Program-made: the position numbers and the translations under genes
Assembly (NCBI RefSeq): GCF_009761375.1
Contig: NZ_LEKM01000221.1
Coordinates: forward strand, 1-64,000
Length of the DNA: 64,000 bases
Direction: 5' to 3'
Source: Ursidibacter arcticus
GTDB lineage: Bacteria; Pseudomonadota; Gammaproteobacteria; Enterobacterales; Pasteurellaceae
Notes under the pieces: generated by a model
The model's input: only the letters and a program-made list of their open reading frames with translations
Told to the model about the DNA's origin: nothing
Databases searched by the model: none
In this document: positions 1 through 9,416 of the stretch, one piece after another
Numbering within the stretch: position 1 is the first letter of the stretch
Layout: each line of letters begins with the position of its first letter

Positions 1-1
1 A

Positions 2-1186
<1,185 letters not shown>

Positions 1187-1210
1187 TTGATGTAGCAAAA
1201 GCGAATAAAT

Positions 1211-1238
1211 AGAAGGCGTACTCTTGGGTACGCCTTCT
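1211..1238. terminator. Bidirectional terminator tuf / thiQ
   Basis: Perfect 11-bp inverted repeat, AGAAGGCGTAC (1211-1221) and GTACGCCTTCT (1228-1238), with a 6-base loop, between the converging tuf and thiQ genes. The T tract is short, so it may rely partly on converging transcription. Confidence 0.7.
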
Positions 1239-1240
1239 TA

Positions 1241-1873
1241 CTATGCATCTATATTGCTCCCATTTTCAATCTGAATAACAGAAGTAAATAGCTGTTTTAC
1301 TTCATCATATTGATGTGTAACCATCAGTAGTGTCAGATTTTTTTGGATACAAAGTGTATAAACTAACTCTTGTAATTCTTCTCGTCTGATTGGATCTAAA
1401 GCTGAAAAGGGTTCATCTAATAGAAAAATCGGTTTATCTCTTAAGAGCGTTCTTGCCAATGCCACACGCTGTTTTTGCCCTCCCGATAATTTATCTGCTC
1501 GGCGTGATAGGAAATCAGCAAGCCCCATTTGATAAGCAATCTCTTCTACTTTTTCATTTTGTGATTGGCTTAATCTCAAACTCGGGGTTAAACCTAGTCC
1601 TATATTCTGTGAAACAGTTAAATGTGGAAAAAGATTATTATCTTGAAATAGCATTGAAACAGGTCTTTCTGCGGGTTGCGTATGTGTATGATTTTGCCCT
1701 GCAAGGTAAACTTCCCCTCGGCTTGTTAGCTCAAATCCAGCAATTAAATTGAGTAACGTGCTTTTTCCTGAACCACTTTCACCGACAACAGCAACTCTCT
1801 CGCCTTTGGCAATATTTAACTTAAATTTCATCGGAAGTTCAGGATAGTCAAACTCGACATTCATTTGGATCAT
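1241..1873 (-). CDS. thiQ: Thiamine ABC transporter ATP-binding protein
   Basis: Cytoplasmic ATPase driving uptake of thiamine/TPP through ThiP. The 210 residues hold a complete ABC cassette: Walker A GESGSGKST (31-39), Q-loop FQDNN, signature LSGGQKQR (129-136), Walker B LLDEP (151-155) and an H-loop in VTHQYDE. The short length is typical of ThiQ. Its ATG overlaps the stop of thiP (ATGA), so the two are translationally coupled. The partner binding-protein gene thiB, normally first in this operon, is not in the window. Confidence 0.9.
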   Translation of the reverse strand: MIQMNVEFDYPELPMKFKLNIAKGERVAVVGESGSGKSTLLNLIAGFELTSRGEVYLAGQNHTHTQPAERPVSMLFQDNNLFPHLTVSQNIGLGLTPSLRLSQSQNEKVEEIAYQMGLADFLSRRADKLSGGQKQRVALARTLLRDKPIFLLDEPFSALDPIRREELQELVYTLCIQKNLTLLMVTHQYDEVKQLFTSVIQIENGSNIDA

Positions 1874-3459
1874 CTATTTTGTTCTCGCTGTTCAATAATC
1901 AAAAATGGTAAAAACGTAAGAAGCATTAACACCAATGCCGTTACTGCAGCATCGTCCATTCGGTAGCTCCCTAATTGTTGATAAAGAAGGTAGGGTAACG
2001 TACTGAAATCAGGGCTACCAAAAAAGGCAATGACAGTAAAACTGCCTAAACTAGCCGACATTGCCAGAGCAAATGCATTACGAAGCGGTCGGATCAGGTA
2101 ATTTTTTTCCACAATCCACCAACGGCGAAAGCCTGTAATACCTAATTCTCTTGCTAATTTATCGTGAGTAATAAAAGCTTCCCAAACCGCAGTAAATAGT
2201 AAGCGATAAATGTAAGGCAGTAGCATCAATCCGTTACATACTCCAACCAAGCATAAAAGTTGCCAAGTAGAAAGTGGCGTATCTATCAATAATAAAAACA
2301 GACCGACAGCTAACATAAATACAGGCATAATTAACGGATAAGTCGCCACTCCTGCTAGAAAACTATGGAGAATTTTATGTTTTTGATACGCTAAATTCTT
2401 CGTTTCAAGGGCAATCAAATAGGCAATAATAATTACTGTTACCGCTGAAATCGCACTGAGCAAGAGCGAGAAACCTGTCGCCTCCCAAAGTAGTGGATTG
2501 GTTAAACGTGTAAAGACGTGAGAAACACTAATGCCTGTCCAAATAACATTTGCGATAGGTATTAAGATCATCATTCCCATTAGTATCATAACGCCTTGTA
2601 ATAACCATTTATTAACACCTTTAGCTCTCGGTTTCCAAATATGATCGACTGGAATAGCGGTATGTTTAACCTGAGAAAATGCAAATTTCGTCAAAATATC
2701 CATCGTAATTTGCAAGATAATCCCGATTAGAATTTGGGTCATTATCAACATTACCGCTTTTGCAAAATCAAACTCAAAAGTCACCGCTTGATAAATGGCA
2801 ACTTCAAGAGTGCTATATTTCGGTCCACCACCTAGCATTAACACAATCGGAAAACTGGTAAAACAGATTAGAAAAATATTCATAAAGGTATAAGGTAATA
2901 CCTTTTTCAACATTGGCAATTCAACAATTTGTATATATCGCCATCCTTGTAAATTTAATTGCGTGGCAAGTTGATGCTGGCTACTTGGGATTAAATGCAA
3001 GACCTCCAAACAATATTTAGTCGCCAACGGAATGTTGAAGAATAAATGAGCAAGCAAAATGCCTTGCAATCCATATAGATTAAAGGTGGCAGGAATGCCT
3101 AAAAATTTTAAGAGCTGAATTACCCAACCTGAATTGCCCCATACTCCGATAATAGCAAAAATAACCACTAAAGATGGCAATGCCCACGCAAATGAGATTA
3201 ACTTATAGAGTAATGCTTTCCCTTTAAAATTGAGATAGAAAAAACTGCGAGCGAGAAAAACGCCCAAAATGGTGGAGAAAAGAGCGGAAAGTAATGCTTG
3301 CCATAAGCTCTGTTTGAGAATTTGTAAGGCTTCCCCAACAGACCAAAAAGTTTCATCGGCACGATGTTCAAATAACGCCCATAAACTAAACGCATAAAGT
3401 GCCACAATAATGGTGTAAATCGACCAAGCAGAAAAAGCAGTAAATCGGCGAAGCATCAC
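1870..3459 (-). CDS. thiP: Thiamine ABC transporter permease
   Basis: Inner-membrane permease of the thiamine/TPP importer. The 529-residue, roughly twelve-helix protein is a tandem duplication of a binding-protein-dependent permease domain. EAA-loop-like segments are visible in each half (ATQLNLQGWRYIQIVELP and ARELGITGFRRWWIVE), where ThiQ would dock. Length and sequence fit ThiP rather than an iron permease. The 159 bp before the start show no thiB and no recognisable TPP (thi-box) riboswitch, although thiamine genes in related species often have one. Confidence 0.88.
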   Translation of the reverse strand: MMLRRFTAFSAWSIYTIIVALYAFSLWALFEHRADETFWSVGEALQILKQSLWQALLSALFSTILGVFLARSFFYLNFKGKALLYKLISFAWALPSLVVIFAIIGVWGNSGWVIQLLKFLGIPATFNLYGLQGILLAHLFFNIPLATKYCLEVLHLIPSSQHQLATQLNLQGWRYIQIVELPMLKKVLPYTFMNIFLICFTSFPIVLMLGGGPKYSTLEVAIYQAVTFEFDFAKAVMLIMTQILIGIILQITMDILTKFAFSQVKHTAIPVDHIWKPRAKGVNKWLLQGVMILMGMMILIPIANVIWTGISVSHVFTRLTNPLLWEATGFSLLLSAISAVTVIIIAYLIALETKNLAYQKHKILHSFLAGVATYPLIMPVFMLAVGLFLLLIDTPLSTWQLLCLVGVCNGLMLLPYIYRLLFTAVWEAFITHDKLARELGITGFRRWWIVEKNYLIRPLRNAFALAMSASLGSFTVIAFFGSPDFSTLPYLLYQQLGSYRMDDAAVTALVLMLLTFLPFLIIEQREQNR

Positions 3460-3618
3460 ATATCATAATAAAAAGAATAGATAAGCTAATTTACCTTATT
3501 TCATTGAGGTAGTCGATGATGTTTGAAGTGGGATAAAATTATCCTAGGTTTGTTTTTTCTCAAAGAAATTTATCATTGTCTCTGCTACGCTCTGTTTTTT
3601 ACCCATTAAGGATATATT

Positions 3619-3912
3619 ATGAGCAAGACTTTTAGCGATGAAGCAGAAAACTGCAAAGTAAATTGCAAACCAACTAGTACAGCAATGTTTGACAATGCCG
3701 ATTCTCAGATTGATTTTGAGCAACATTATCCAGATCAAGAAACTGCTCAGCAAGCACTTGATTTCTTAATCAATAAAGCCAAACAAATTGAAAATGAGCC
3801 TTGCCAAATAACGCATCAATTCATTTCACAAGAAGATGGCGTTACACTTAATGCAACATTTAATTTTAGTTGCCAAGCAGAAGCGGTCTTATTTCAGCTT
3901 GCGTTGCGTTAG
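3619..3912 (+). CDS. YfcZ/YiiS family (DUF406) protein
   Basis: Small 97-residue soluble protein of the DUF406 family (E. coli YfcZ and YiiS), whose function is not established. Visible features are an N-terminal pair of cysteines (CKVNC), the family-like segment TAQQALDFLINKAKQIE and a C-terminal FNFSCQAEAVLFQLALR. There is no signal peptide or membrane segment. It has its own start with a purine-rich AAGGA upstream, lies divergent from thiP and converges on waaC. Family assignment is from recognised sequence pattern. Confidence 0.75.
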   Translation: MSKTFSDEAENCKVNCKPTSTAMFDNADSQIDFEQHYPDQETAQQALDFLINKAKQIENEPCQITHQFISQEDGVTLNATFNFSCQAEAVLFQLALR

Positions 3913-3934
3913 AGTTTGGCAGATTTAGCGAGTA

Positions 3935-4900
3935 TCAAATTTCAACTAACTTTTGCCATACTTGTTGAGCTGAAATATTTTCCATTCCTTGAGCTTGTAG
4001 ATAGTGCTGATTTTTACCGTAAGCACCAATGAGATTGGGATCTGTTGCACCATATAAGATAATATTCGGTTTATCTAACGCTGCGGTTAAATGGCTAAGT
4101 CCTGTATCAACAGAAATCACTGCTTGAGCATTCGCAATTTGCTCTGCAAGCTCCGTTAGGCTTAACTTAGGCAATACTTTAATTTTTTCTGACAGTTCAG
4201 CTAAACGAGTTGCTCGTTCAAATTCTTTTTGATTTCCCCAAGGTAAACGAATTTCTACCCCTGAATTGACACAATATTCAAAAAACTCAGACCACGAATT
4301 TTCTTGCCAATGTTTGTCTGCTCTTGTCGTTGCGTGAATAGCAATTAGATAAGGCGAAGCGGTGAGATTTTCCTGTTCTTTTGCAAGTGAAGTGAAATGG
4401 CGTGCAATAGCATAATCACCAAGTGTATCAGCTAACGAGTACCCCAAACTTTGAGCAAACAACAGACGAATACGTTCAACAGCGTGTTGCTGATAGGAAA
4501 TAGCGTGCCTTTTGTCATAAAACAAGGCGGCTATTGGTTCACGAATAGAGCGGCGATCATAACCGTGTTTTTCGCCTTTGGCTAAACGAGTCGCAAAGAA
4601 AGCACTTTTTAATAGCCCTTGAGCATCAACCACAACATCATAATGTTCTTGCTGTAATTGCTGTTTGAACGATGACCATTGTTGCAATGTTTCTTGAGAA
4701 AGTAACCGCTTACGCCACGCTCGAAATGCAAAGGGAATTACCTTTTTTACGGCTGAATGCCAACGGGGAATTTCTGCGAAAGCAGGTTCAACAACCCAAT
4801 CTATTTGGAGATCGGGTATCTTATTTTGAGCATCAGTAAGTGCAGGTAAAGTATGAATAACATCTCCCATTGATGATGTTTTTATAAGACAAACTTTCAT
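3935..4900 (-). CDS. waaC: LPS heptosyltransferase I
   Basis: Glycosyltransferase family 9 enzyme that adds the first L-glycero-D-manno-heptose to Kdo-lipid A at the inner face of the cytoplasmic membrane (RfaC in older naming). The 321-residue protein begins MKVCLIKTSSMGDVIHTLPAL, the usual GT9 N-terminus with the GD motif, and carries the sugar-nucleotide segment VISVDTGLSHLTAALDKP and LYGATDP near residues 262-290. It starts two bases after the waaF stop, so the two are co-transcribed. Choice of WaaC over WaaF rests on length and N-terminal sequence. Confidence 0.88.
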   Translation of the reverse strand: MKVCLIKTSSMGDVIHTLPALTDAQNKIPDLQIDWVVEPAFAEIPRWHSAVKKVIPFAFRAWRKRLLSQETLQQWSSFKQQLQQEHYDVVVDAQGLLKSAFFATRLAKGEKHGYDRRSIREPIAALFYDKRHAISYQQHAVERIRLLFAQSLGYSLADTLGDYAIARHFTSLAKEQENLTASPYLIAIHATTRADKHWQENSWSEFFEYCVNSGVEIRLPWGNQKEFERATRLAELSEKIKVLPKLSLTELAEQIANAQAVISVDTGLSHLTAALDKPNIILYGATDPNLIGAYGKNQHYLQAQGMENISAQQVWQKLVEI

Positions 4901-4902
4901 TT

Positions 4903-5952
4903 CTAATTCACTTTTCTAATCAGTTCATCAAGTTTAGCTAACACCATTTCAGGTTGAATATCAATGAGGCTTTGGTGATAACCCTCGGCACTATCTTGTG
5001 ATTTACGCACTTTAATTAGCCCACCTTCAATTAAACGAATAATTACCGCATTGTGTGATAACGGTGGCGTATATTGTGGGCTTGTGGGGCCATAAAGCGC
5101 TACTAATGGACGATTTAATGCTGCAGCAATATGCATCAGCCCAGAATCATTGCTAACGACGGCAACACAATCGGCAATTAAATCTACCGCTTGATTAAGA
5201 TCTGTTTGCCCTGCTAGGTTAATACAATAACGTTGCTGTTCCACTGGTAATGATGTACGGATTTCTTCGCCTACAATTTCATCTTTCTTCGAGCCAAATA
5301 AACGAATAGCATAACCTTGTTCAATCAATTTTTGTGCCACTTTTGCATAGTGATAATGTGGATAACGCTTTGCAGGTCCAAACTCAGCCCCTGGACAAAA
5401 ACCGATTGCAGGGCGATTTTCTGCATAATCTAGCTGTTTGGCAAAATGTTGCTTTGTTTGAATAATCTGCTCAGTATTCACTTGCAAATAAGGGTAAGGA
5501 ATAGGTAATTGATCAGCAACAGGAATATGTCCTTTATCAAAGGCAAGAGCTACATAGCGTTGTACCATTAGTGGATAATCCTGCTTATTATTTCTGAGAT
5601 CATTAAGCAATCCATAACGCATTTCGCCTTTCCAACCACGGCGATGGGGAATGCGAGCAAAAAAGGGAATAAAAGAAGATTTAAGAGAGTTAGGTAAAAC
5701 AATCGCCATTTGGTATTGATTTTGCAAATTTTTACCTAAATCATACCGCTTACAAAGAGCAAAAGATCCGTGTCCAATCGGCATTGAAATGGCTTTACGC
5801 ACTTCAGGCATTCTGGCTAACAAAGGACGACACCAATCAGGAGCCATTACGTCAATATGACAATCAGGGTAATTTTGTTTAAGCTGTTGATATAAGCTGT
5901 GGGACATCATCATATCCCCAACCCAAGATGGTGCAATAATCAAAATATTCAT
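4903..5952 (-). CDS. waaF: LPS heptosyltransferase II
   Basis: GT9 enzyme that adds the second heptose of the LPS inner core (RfaF). The 349-residue protein starts MNILIIAPSWVGDMMMSHSL, a characteristic WaaF N-terminus, and has the acceptor/donor segments FCPGAEFGPAKRYP and SNDSGLMHIAAALNRPLVALYGPTSP. It lies 11 bp downstream of the MliC-like lipoprotein gene and immediately before waaC. The layout suggests that an envelope operon beginning at oapA or oapB feeds both heptosyltransferases. Confidence 0.9.
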   Translation of the reverse strand: MNILIIAPSWVGDMMMSHSLYQQLKQNYPDCHIDVMAPDWCRPLLARMPEVRKAISMPIGHGSFALCKRYDLGKNLQNQYQMAIVLPNSLKSSFIPFFARIPHRRGWKGEMRYGLLNDLRNNKQDYPLMVQRYVALAFDKGHIPVADQLPIPYPYLQVNTEQIIQTKQHFAKQLDYAENRPAIGFCPGAEFGPAKRYPHYHYAKVAQKLIEQGYAIRLFGSKKDEIVGEEIRTSLPVEQQRYCINLAGQTDLNQAVDLIADCVAVVSNDSGLMHIAAALNRPLVALYGPTSPQYTPPLSHNAVIIRLIEGGLIKVRKSQDSAEGYHQSLIDIQPEMVLAKLDELIRKVN

Positions 5953-5963
5953 ATAACTTCCCT

Positions 5964-6365
5964 TTATGATTGTTTAATACATTTTTCCGCAAGTAAATTG
6001 TTACGATTATCTCGTAATGTGCCTACGCCATTGAAATCTTCTGTCCAAATCCAACGAATGTTGCTGTATTTCTTCCCTTGTGTAACGACACTCGGCGATA
6101 GTGTGTAAGAAGAGCGGTTAAAAGTCAGGGTAATCTGGCTATTTTTTTTGCTATTTAAAAATTGAACTCTTAAGGTTTGATTCTTTGCACATTGGTAACT
6201 AACAATACGCTGTTTTTTGACTACATCTTTTTTTATTGGCGATATATTCTGTTCAGGTTGTTGAATTTTTTGTTCAACTTGTTCTGCTGGTGCGATAGTT
6301 GTAGTGCTACATCCTAGTAGCACAGTTGCAGTGAGCAAAGAAAATGCTTTTTTCCATAAATACAT
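5964..6365 (-). CDS. oapB: Lipoprotein with MliC-like (lysozyme inhibitor) domain, probable OapB
   Basis: Predicted outer-membrane lipoprotein of 133 residues. A short signal sequence ends in the lipobox LLGC (Cys19). A linker is followed by a domain of about 75 residues starting VSYQCAKNQTLRVQF and ending LLAEKC. The spaced Cys pair, the GKKYSN segment and the W in IRWIWTEDF resemble MliC, the C-type lysozyme inhibitor fold. Size and position directly after oapA match OapB of Haemophilus. The start is supported by AAGGGGACAACA before the ATG. Inhibitory activity is inferred from fold resemblance only. Confidence 0.65.
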   Translation of the reverse strand: MYLWKKAFSLLTATVLLGCSTTTIAPAEQVEQKIQQPEQNISPIKKDVVKKQRIVSYQCAKNQTLRVQFLNSKKNSQITLTFNRSSYTLSPSVVTQGKKYSNIRWIWTEDFNGVGTLRDNRNNLLAEKCIKQS

Positions 6366-6395
6366 TGTTGTCCCCTTAATATCATTCCAGAAAAA

Positions 6396-6418
6396 AAGAG
6401 CAACGCAATGCGTTGCTC
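6396..6418 (-). terminator. Intrinsic terminator after oapA
   Basis: Read on the minus strand, GAGCAACG (6418-6411), a CATTG loop and CGTTGCTC (6405-6398) are followed by seven T. This is a textbook rho-independent terminator in the 66-bp gap between oapA and the lipoprotein gene. It should sharply reduce read-through into the lipoprotein-waaF-waaC genes. Confidence 0.85.
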
Positions 6419-6431
6419 CGAATATTCCTTA

Positions 6432-7751
6432 TTATTTATAAATGTAGCTACCATTCGCTTGGCGGATAAATTTACCACCAGAGCCAATATGCATTTCAGT
6501 AACACGATTATTTGCATCTAAGCGAACTGTTACTTTTTCACCCACTTTCAAATTGCTTACAATATTGTTTACTTTACTCATTGCATTAACATCTGAGATA
6601 TTCAAATTGTTATCTCTGAATACTTGCATTAAAGAAACGCCTTTCGGTACTACCATTGTTTTACTTGAAACTGAATTCGATGCAACTTCAACTGTTTTTG
6701 CTGGTGTTGGTTTAACCACAGTAGGTTTAGTTTCAACAACTTTCACTGGTGCTTTTTCTACTTTTGGTTGTGGTTGTGCTTTTTTAACTGGCTCAGGCGT
6801 TGATTTACTTTCTGGTTGATAAATCACACTTCCTGTTGTTTCTGGTTTCTTCGCAGGTTGAATAACCACAGGTTTAGTTTCTGCTACTTTTGGTTCAGAT
6901 TTAACTTCGGCAGGTTTTGCCACAACAGCAGGTGTAGGCTCTACACGATTTTCAACAGTAGGTTGAGTCATTTCAGTTGTTTGAGCTGGTTGTTCTACCA
7001 CAGTATTTGTTGCTGTTTGCTCCGTAGCTTGTTGTTCAGATTTTGCTTGTGCCATTTGAGCATCTTGTAGTGCCTTAGCTTCTGCTTCAGCTCGTTTTGC
7101 TTCTTCTTCATCAACAGGGCGGAATTCAATCGGTAAACTTGTGCCTTGCTCCTGCAATGACTCTACTGTTTCAGGCGTATTCGGCTTTAATAAGAAAAAT
7201 GCTAATAATAGAGCAAGTGCTAATAAAATTACGATCAATAAACGGCGATATTTTGATGGTACTTTCTCTGTAACAGAAGGTTTAGCTGTTTGGGCTGTTT
7301 GCGTAGGAATTACTCGCTCAACCGTATTTGGATTTACTGCATTTACTTTTTCCTGCTCATTCACTGGTGGTTGTACTGTTTTTGGCTCATCGACTCTAGG
7401 CGTATCAACCGTAGCATTTGCTTTAGCTGGTGCTTTATCCGCGTCATCAACAACTGGAGCGAATGTAAAACCTTTCGGTTTTTGAGTGTCTTCTGCTATT
7501 TCTGTTTTAGGGGTATTTTCTTTTAACATTGTTTGTTCTTCTAAGGTTGATAACTCATTTGCTTTATCCACAGGGCGTTTCATTACGGGTGTGAATGTAT
7601 AATTAGGTGCTTGTTTCGACGATAGCGAAAACATCACTTTCGGCTTTGTGACTTCTGTTTTGCTATGTTGTTCAATTTCTTTTTCTGTTTCTGCTGTAAT
7701 TGCTGTTGGCTGACCAAAAGTCGGCTCTTTACGTTGATTATATTGGCTCAT
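6432..7751 (-). CDS. oapA: Opacity-associated protein OapA (LysM-like, single-pass membrane)
   Basis: Cell-envelope protein of 439 residues like Haemophilus OapA, which affects colony opacity and adherence. A cytoplasmic N-terminal part of about 170 residues has two related short motifs, YTFTPV (near 51) and FTFAPV (near 105). One membrane helix follows (LLIVILLALALLLAFFLL, 171-188), then a long Pro/Glu/Val/Thr-rich periplasmic stalk. A C-terminal LysM-like OapA domain (about 365-439, VPKGVSLMQVFRDNNL and LKVGEKVTVRL) probably contacts peptidoglycan. Divergent from comEA; the shared 224-bp intergenic region holds a CRP-S site. Confidence 0.88.
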   Translation of the reverse strand: MSQYNQRKEPTFGQPTAITAETEKEIEQHSKTEVTKPKVMFSLSSKQAPNYTFTPVMKRPVDKANELSTLEEQTMLKENTPKTEIAEDTQKPKGFTFAPVVDDADKAPAKANATVDTPRVDEPKTVQPPVNEQEKVNAVNPNTVERVIPTQTAQTAKPSVTEKVPSKYRRLLIVILLALALLLAFFLLKPNTPETVESLQEQGTSLPIEFRPVDEEEAKRAEAEAKALQDAQMAQAKSEQQATEQTATNTVVEQPAQTTEMTQPTVENRVEPTPAVVAKPAEVKSEPKVAETKPVVIQPAKKPETTGSVIYQPESKSTPEPVKKAQPQPKVEKAPVKVVETKPTVVKPTPAKTVEVASNSVSSKTMVVPKGVSLMQVFRDNNLNISDVNAMSKVNNIVSNLKVGEKVTVRLDANNRVTEMHIGSGGKFIRQANGSYIYK

Positions 7752-7861
7752 AAAAATCCAAGGGAAATAACTAAAAAAACGGCAGTCATTTTAAAGGATT
7801 TATTGCCTATCATCATCAAATTTCTTTGAAATCACTATTTTATTTATTTTCTCCCCACTAT

Positions 7862-7883
7862 TTTTTCGATCAAGATCGAAAAA
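7862..7883 (+). promoter_or_regulatory. CRP-S (Sxy-dependent) competence site before comEA
   Basis: A 22-bp near-perfect palindrome with half-sites TTTTTCGATC (7862-7871) and GATCGAAAAA (7874-7883) and a 2-bp AA centre. It matches the competence-type CRP site, in which the core is CGATC rather than the CRP-N core TGTGA. It lies 93 bp upstream of the comEA start. In Pasteurellaceae such sites need both CRP and Sxy (TfoX). Confidence 0.85.
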
Positions 7884-7975
7884 TAAATTAGCCATTCTTG
7901 AGCTTATTCTGCCAATGATTAAAGTAGCGACTGTTCGTTTTATCTCAACCACAACACAGAAAGGAGCTATTTATT

Positions 7976-8320
7976 ATGAAAAAACTCACTCAATATGTCT
8001 CTGCCCTGCTTTTAGGTGCATTTAGTTTAACTGCTAGCGCAGAAGAAAAAGGTGTAAGCACACCATCTGAAACTCAAGCTCAAGTACAAGCGGTGCAAAC
8101 CCAAACAAAAATTGCAAATCCAAATGCAATCAATATCAACACCGCAACTGCATCAGAATTACAGGATAAATTAGTTGGTATCGGTGCTAAAAAAGCACAA
8201 GCCATTGTGGAATATCGAGAGAAAAATGGTAAATTTCTCAATATTGAACAATTAACAGAAGTATCGGGTATTGGAAAAGCAACGCTTGATAAAAATCGTG
8301 ATCGTATTGTTTTAGAGTAA
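7976..8320 (+). CDS. comEA: ComEA family periplasmic DNA-binding competence protein
   Basis: Periplasmic double-stranded DNA receptor that ratchets incoming DNA through the outer membrane during natural transformation (comE1 in Haemophilus/Pasteurella). The 114 residues comprise a Sec signal peptide ending near TASAEE, a short linker with Ala/Gln/Val, and a helix-hairpin-helix pair: INTATASELQDKLVGIGAKKAQAI (about 53-76) and LTEVSGIGKATLDK (about 95-108). A good AGGAG precedes the ATG. The CRP-S palindrome upstream places it in the Sxy/CRP competence regulon. Confidence 0.93.
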   Translation: MKKLTQYVSALLLGAFSLTASAEEKGVSTPSETQAQVQAVQTQTKIANPNAININTATASELQDKLVGIGAKKAQAIVEYREKNGKFLNIEQLTEVSGIGKATLDKNRDRIVLE

Positions 8321-8331
8321 TCTAACCGCTT

Positions 8332-8363
8332 GTTCCCCTTATTACCTATCTACTAAGGGGAAC
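8332..8363 (+). terminator. Terminator after comEA
   Basis: Perfect 10-bp inverted repeat GTTCCCCTTA (8332-8341) and TAAGGGGAAC (8354-8363) 12 bases after the comEA stop, preceded by an uptake-signal core ACCGCTTGT on the minus strand. The T tract after the stem is poor. Confidence 0.6.
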
Positions 8364-8433
8364 TTGCTTAGATTGTAAACTTTGTGGCTTTTGCTATACT
8401 GCTCGCCTTTTGAAAAGAACATAGGATAGTCAA

Positions 8434-9327
8434 ATGTCATTAACAGCTTATAAAGCGCCAAGTTATGCACAACGTGCGAAAATTGCATTTCAATATTTAA
8501 TGCCACAACAAGGTTTAACTCGCCTTGCAGGGTGGTTTGCAGAGAAAAAATTAGGTGCATTAACCCATTTTGTGATTAAAGTATTTACCAAGAAATACCA
8601 AGTTAATTTAGCTGAAGCAGAAAAGACAAATCCTTCAGATTATGCCACTTTTAATGAATTTTTTATTCGTCCATTAAAAGAAAATGCTCGCCCTATCGAT
8701 CAAGATGCTCAAACCTTATGCTTACCTGCTGATGGTAGAGTAAGTGAAGCTGGGCAGATTACACAAAACTTGCTATTACAAGCCAAAGGGCATACGTTTA
8801 CCTTAGAAACGCTATTGGCTAACGACATCGCATTAGCCGAAAAATTTAAAGATGGCCAGTTTATTACCACTTATCTCTCTCCAAGAGATTACCATCGTGT
8901 GCATATGCCTTGCGATGCAACACTACGCAAGATGATTTACGTTCCGGGTGAATTATTTTCAGTTAATCCATTTTTAGCGGAACATATTCCAAACTTATTT
9001 GCTCGTAACGAACGTGTTATTTGTGAATTTGATACGGAGTTTGGCACAATGGTTCAGATTTTAGTCGGTGCAACCATTACTGCGAGTATGAGTACTGTTT
9101 GGGCAGGTATTATTAATCCACCACGTTCTAAAGAAGTTCTTGTGTACGAATATCTTGCAGAAGGAGAAAGTGCAATTCATCTCAAAAAAGGGCAAGAAAT
9201 GGGCGCTTTCCGCTTAGGTTCAACGGTCATTAACCTTTTCCCTAAAGAGAGTGTTGCTTTATCTTCTCATCTTATTGCTGGCGAGCCAACCCGAATGGGC
9301 GAACCTTTAGCAAAAATCCTTAGTTAA
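8434..9327 (+). CDS. psd: Phosphatidylserine decarboxylase proenzyme
   Basis: Inner-membrane enzyme that decarboxylates phosphatidylserine to phosphatidylethanolamine. The 297-residue proenzyme contains the self-cleavage motif LGST (261-264); cleavage between Gly262 and Ser263 leaves a pyruvoyl prosthetic group on a short alpha chain of about 35 residues. Other family segments are DGRVSEAG, YLSPRDYHRVHMP and FARNERV. Length is normal and there is a clear terminator directly after the stop, so it is probably transcribed alone. Confidence 0.95.
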   Translation: MSLTAYKAPSYAQRAKIAFQYLMPQQGLTRLAGWFAEKKLGALTHFVIKVFTKKYQVNLAEAEKTNPSDYATFNEFFIRPLKENARPIDQDAQTLCLPADGRVSEAGQITQNLLLQAKGHTFTLETLLANDIALAEKFKDGQFITTYLSPRDYHRVHMPCDATLRKMIYVPGELFSVNPFLAEHIPNLFARNERVICEFDTEFGTMVQILVGATITASMSTVWAGIINPPRSKEVLVYEYLAEGESAIHLKKGQEMGAFRLGSTVINLFPKESVALSSHLIAGEPTRMGEPLAKILS

Positions 9328-9340
9328 AATCAAATAAACG

Positions 9341-9370
9341 AAAGCGAGTGGTAGCCCTACTCGCTTTTTT
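9341..9370 (+). terminator. Intrinsic terminator after psd
   Basis: AAAGCGAGT (9341-9349) pairs with ACTCGCTTT (9359-9367) and is followed by a T run. This also rules out an upstream ATG start for dsbE, which would sit inside the hairpin. Confidence 0.9.
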
Positions 9371-9416
9371 GTCTATAATTACAAAATATTTTCTTAAAAT
9401 AACCGCTTATATCAAA

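Noticed and set aside
3460..3618. TPP riboswitch before thiP
   Set aside because: No CTGAGA-type thi-box core is visible on the minus strand in this gap.
6553..7526. Plus-strand open frames rich in Thr/Val/Phe/Cys opposite oapA
   Set aside because: They are shadows of the biased Pro/Val/Thr/Glu codons of oapA; no starts with ribosome sites.
9348..9416. N-terminal extension of dsbE to an earlier ATG
   Set aside because: It lies in the psd terminator and would put a non-family segment before the standard anchor.
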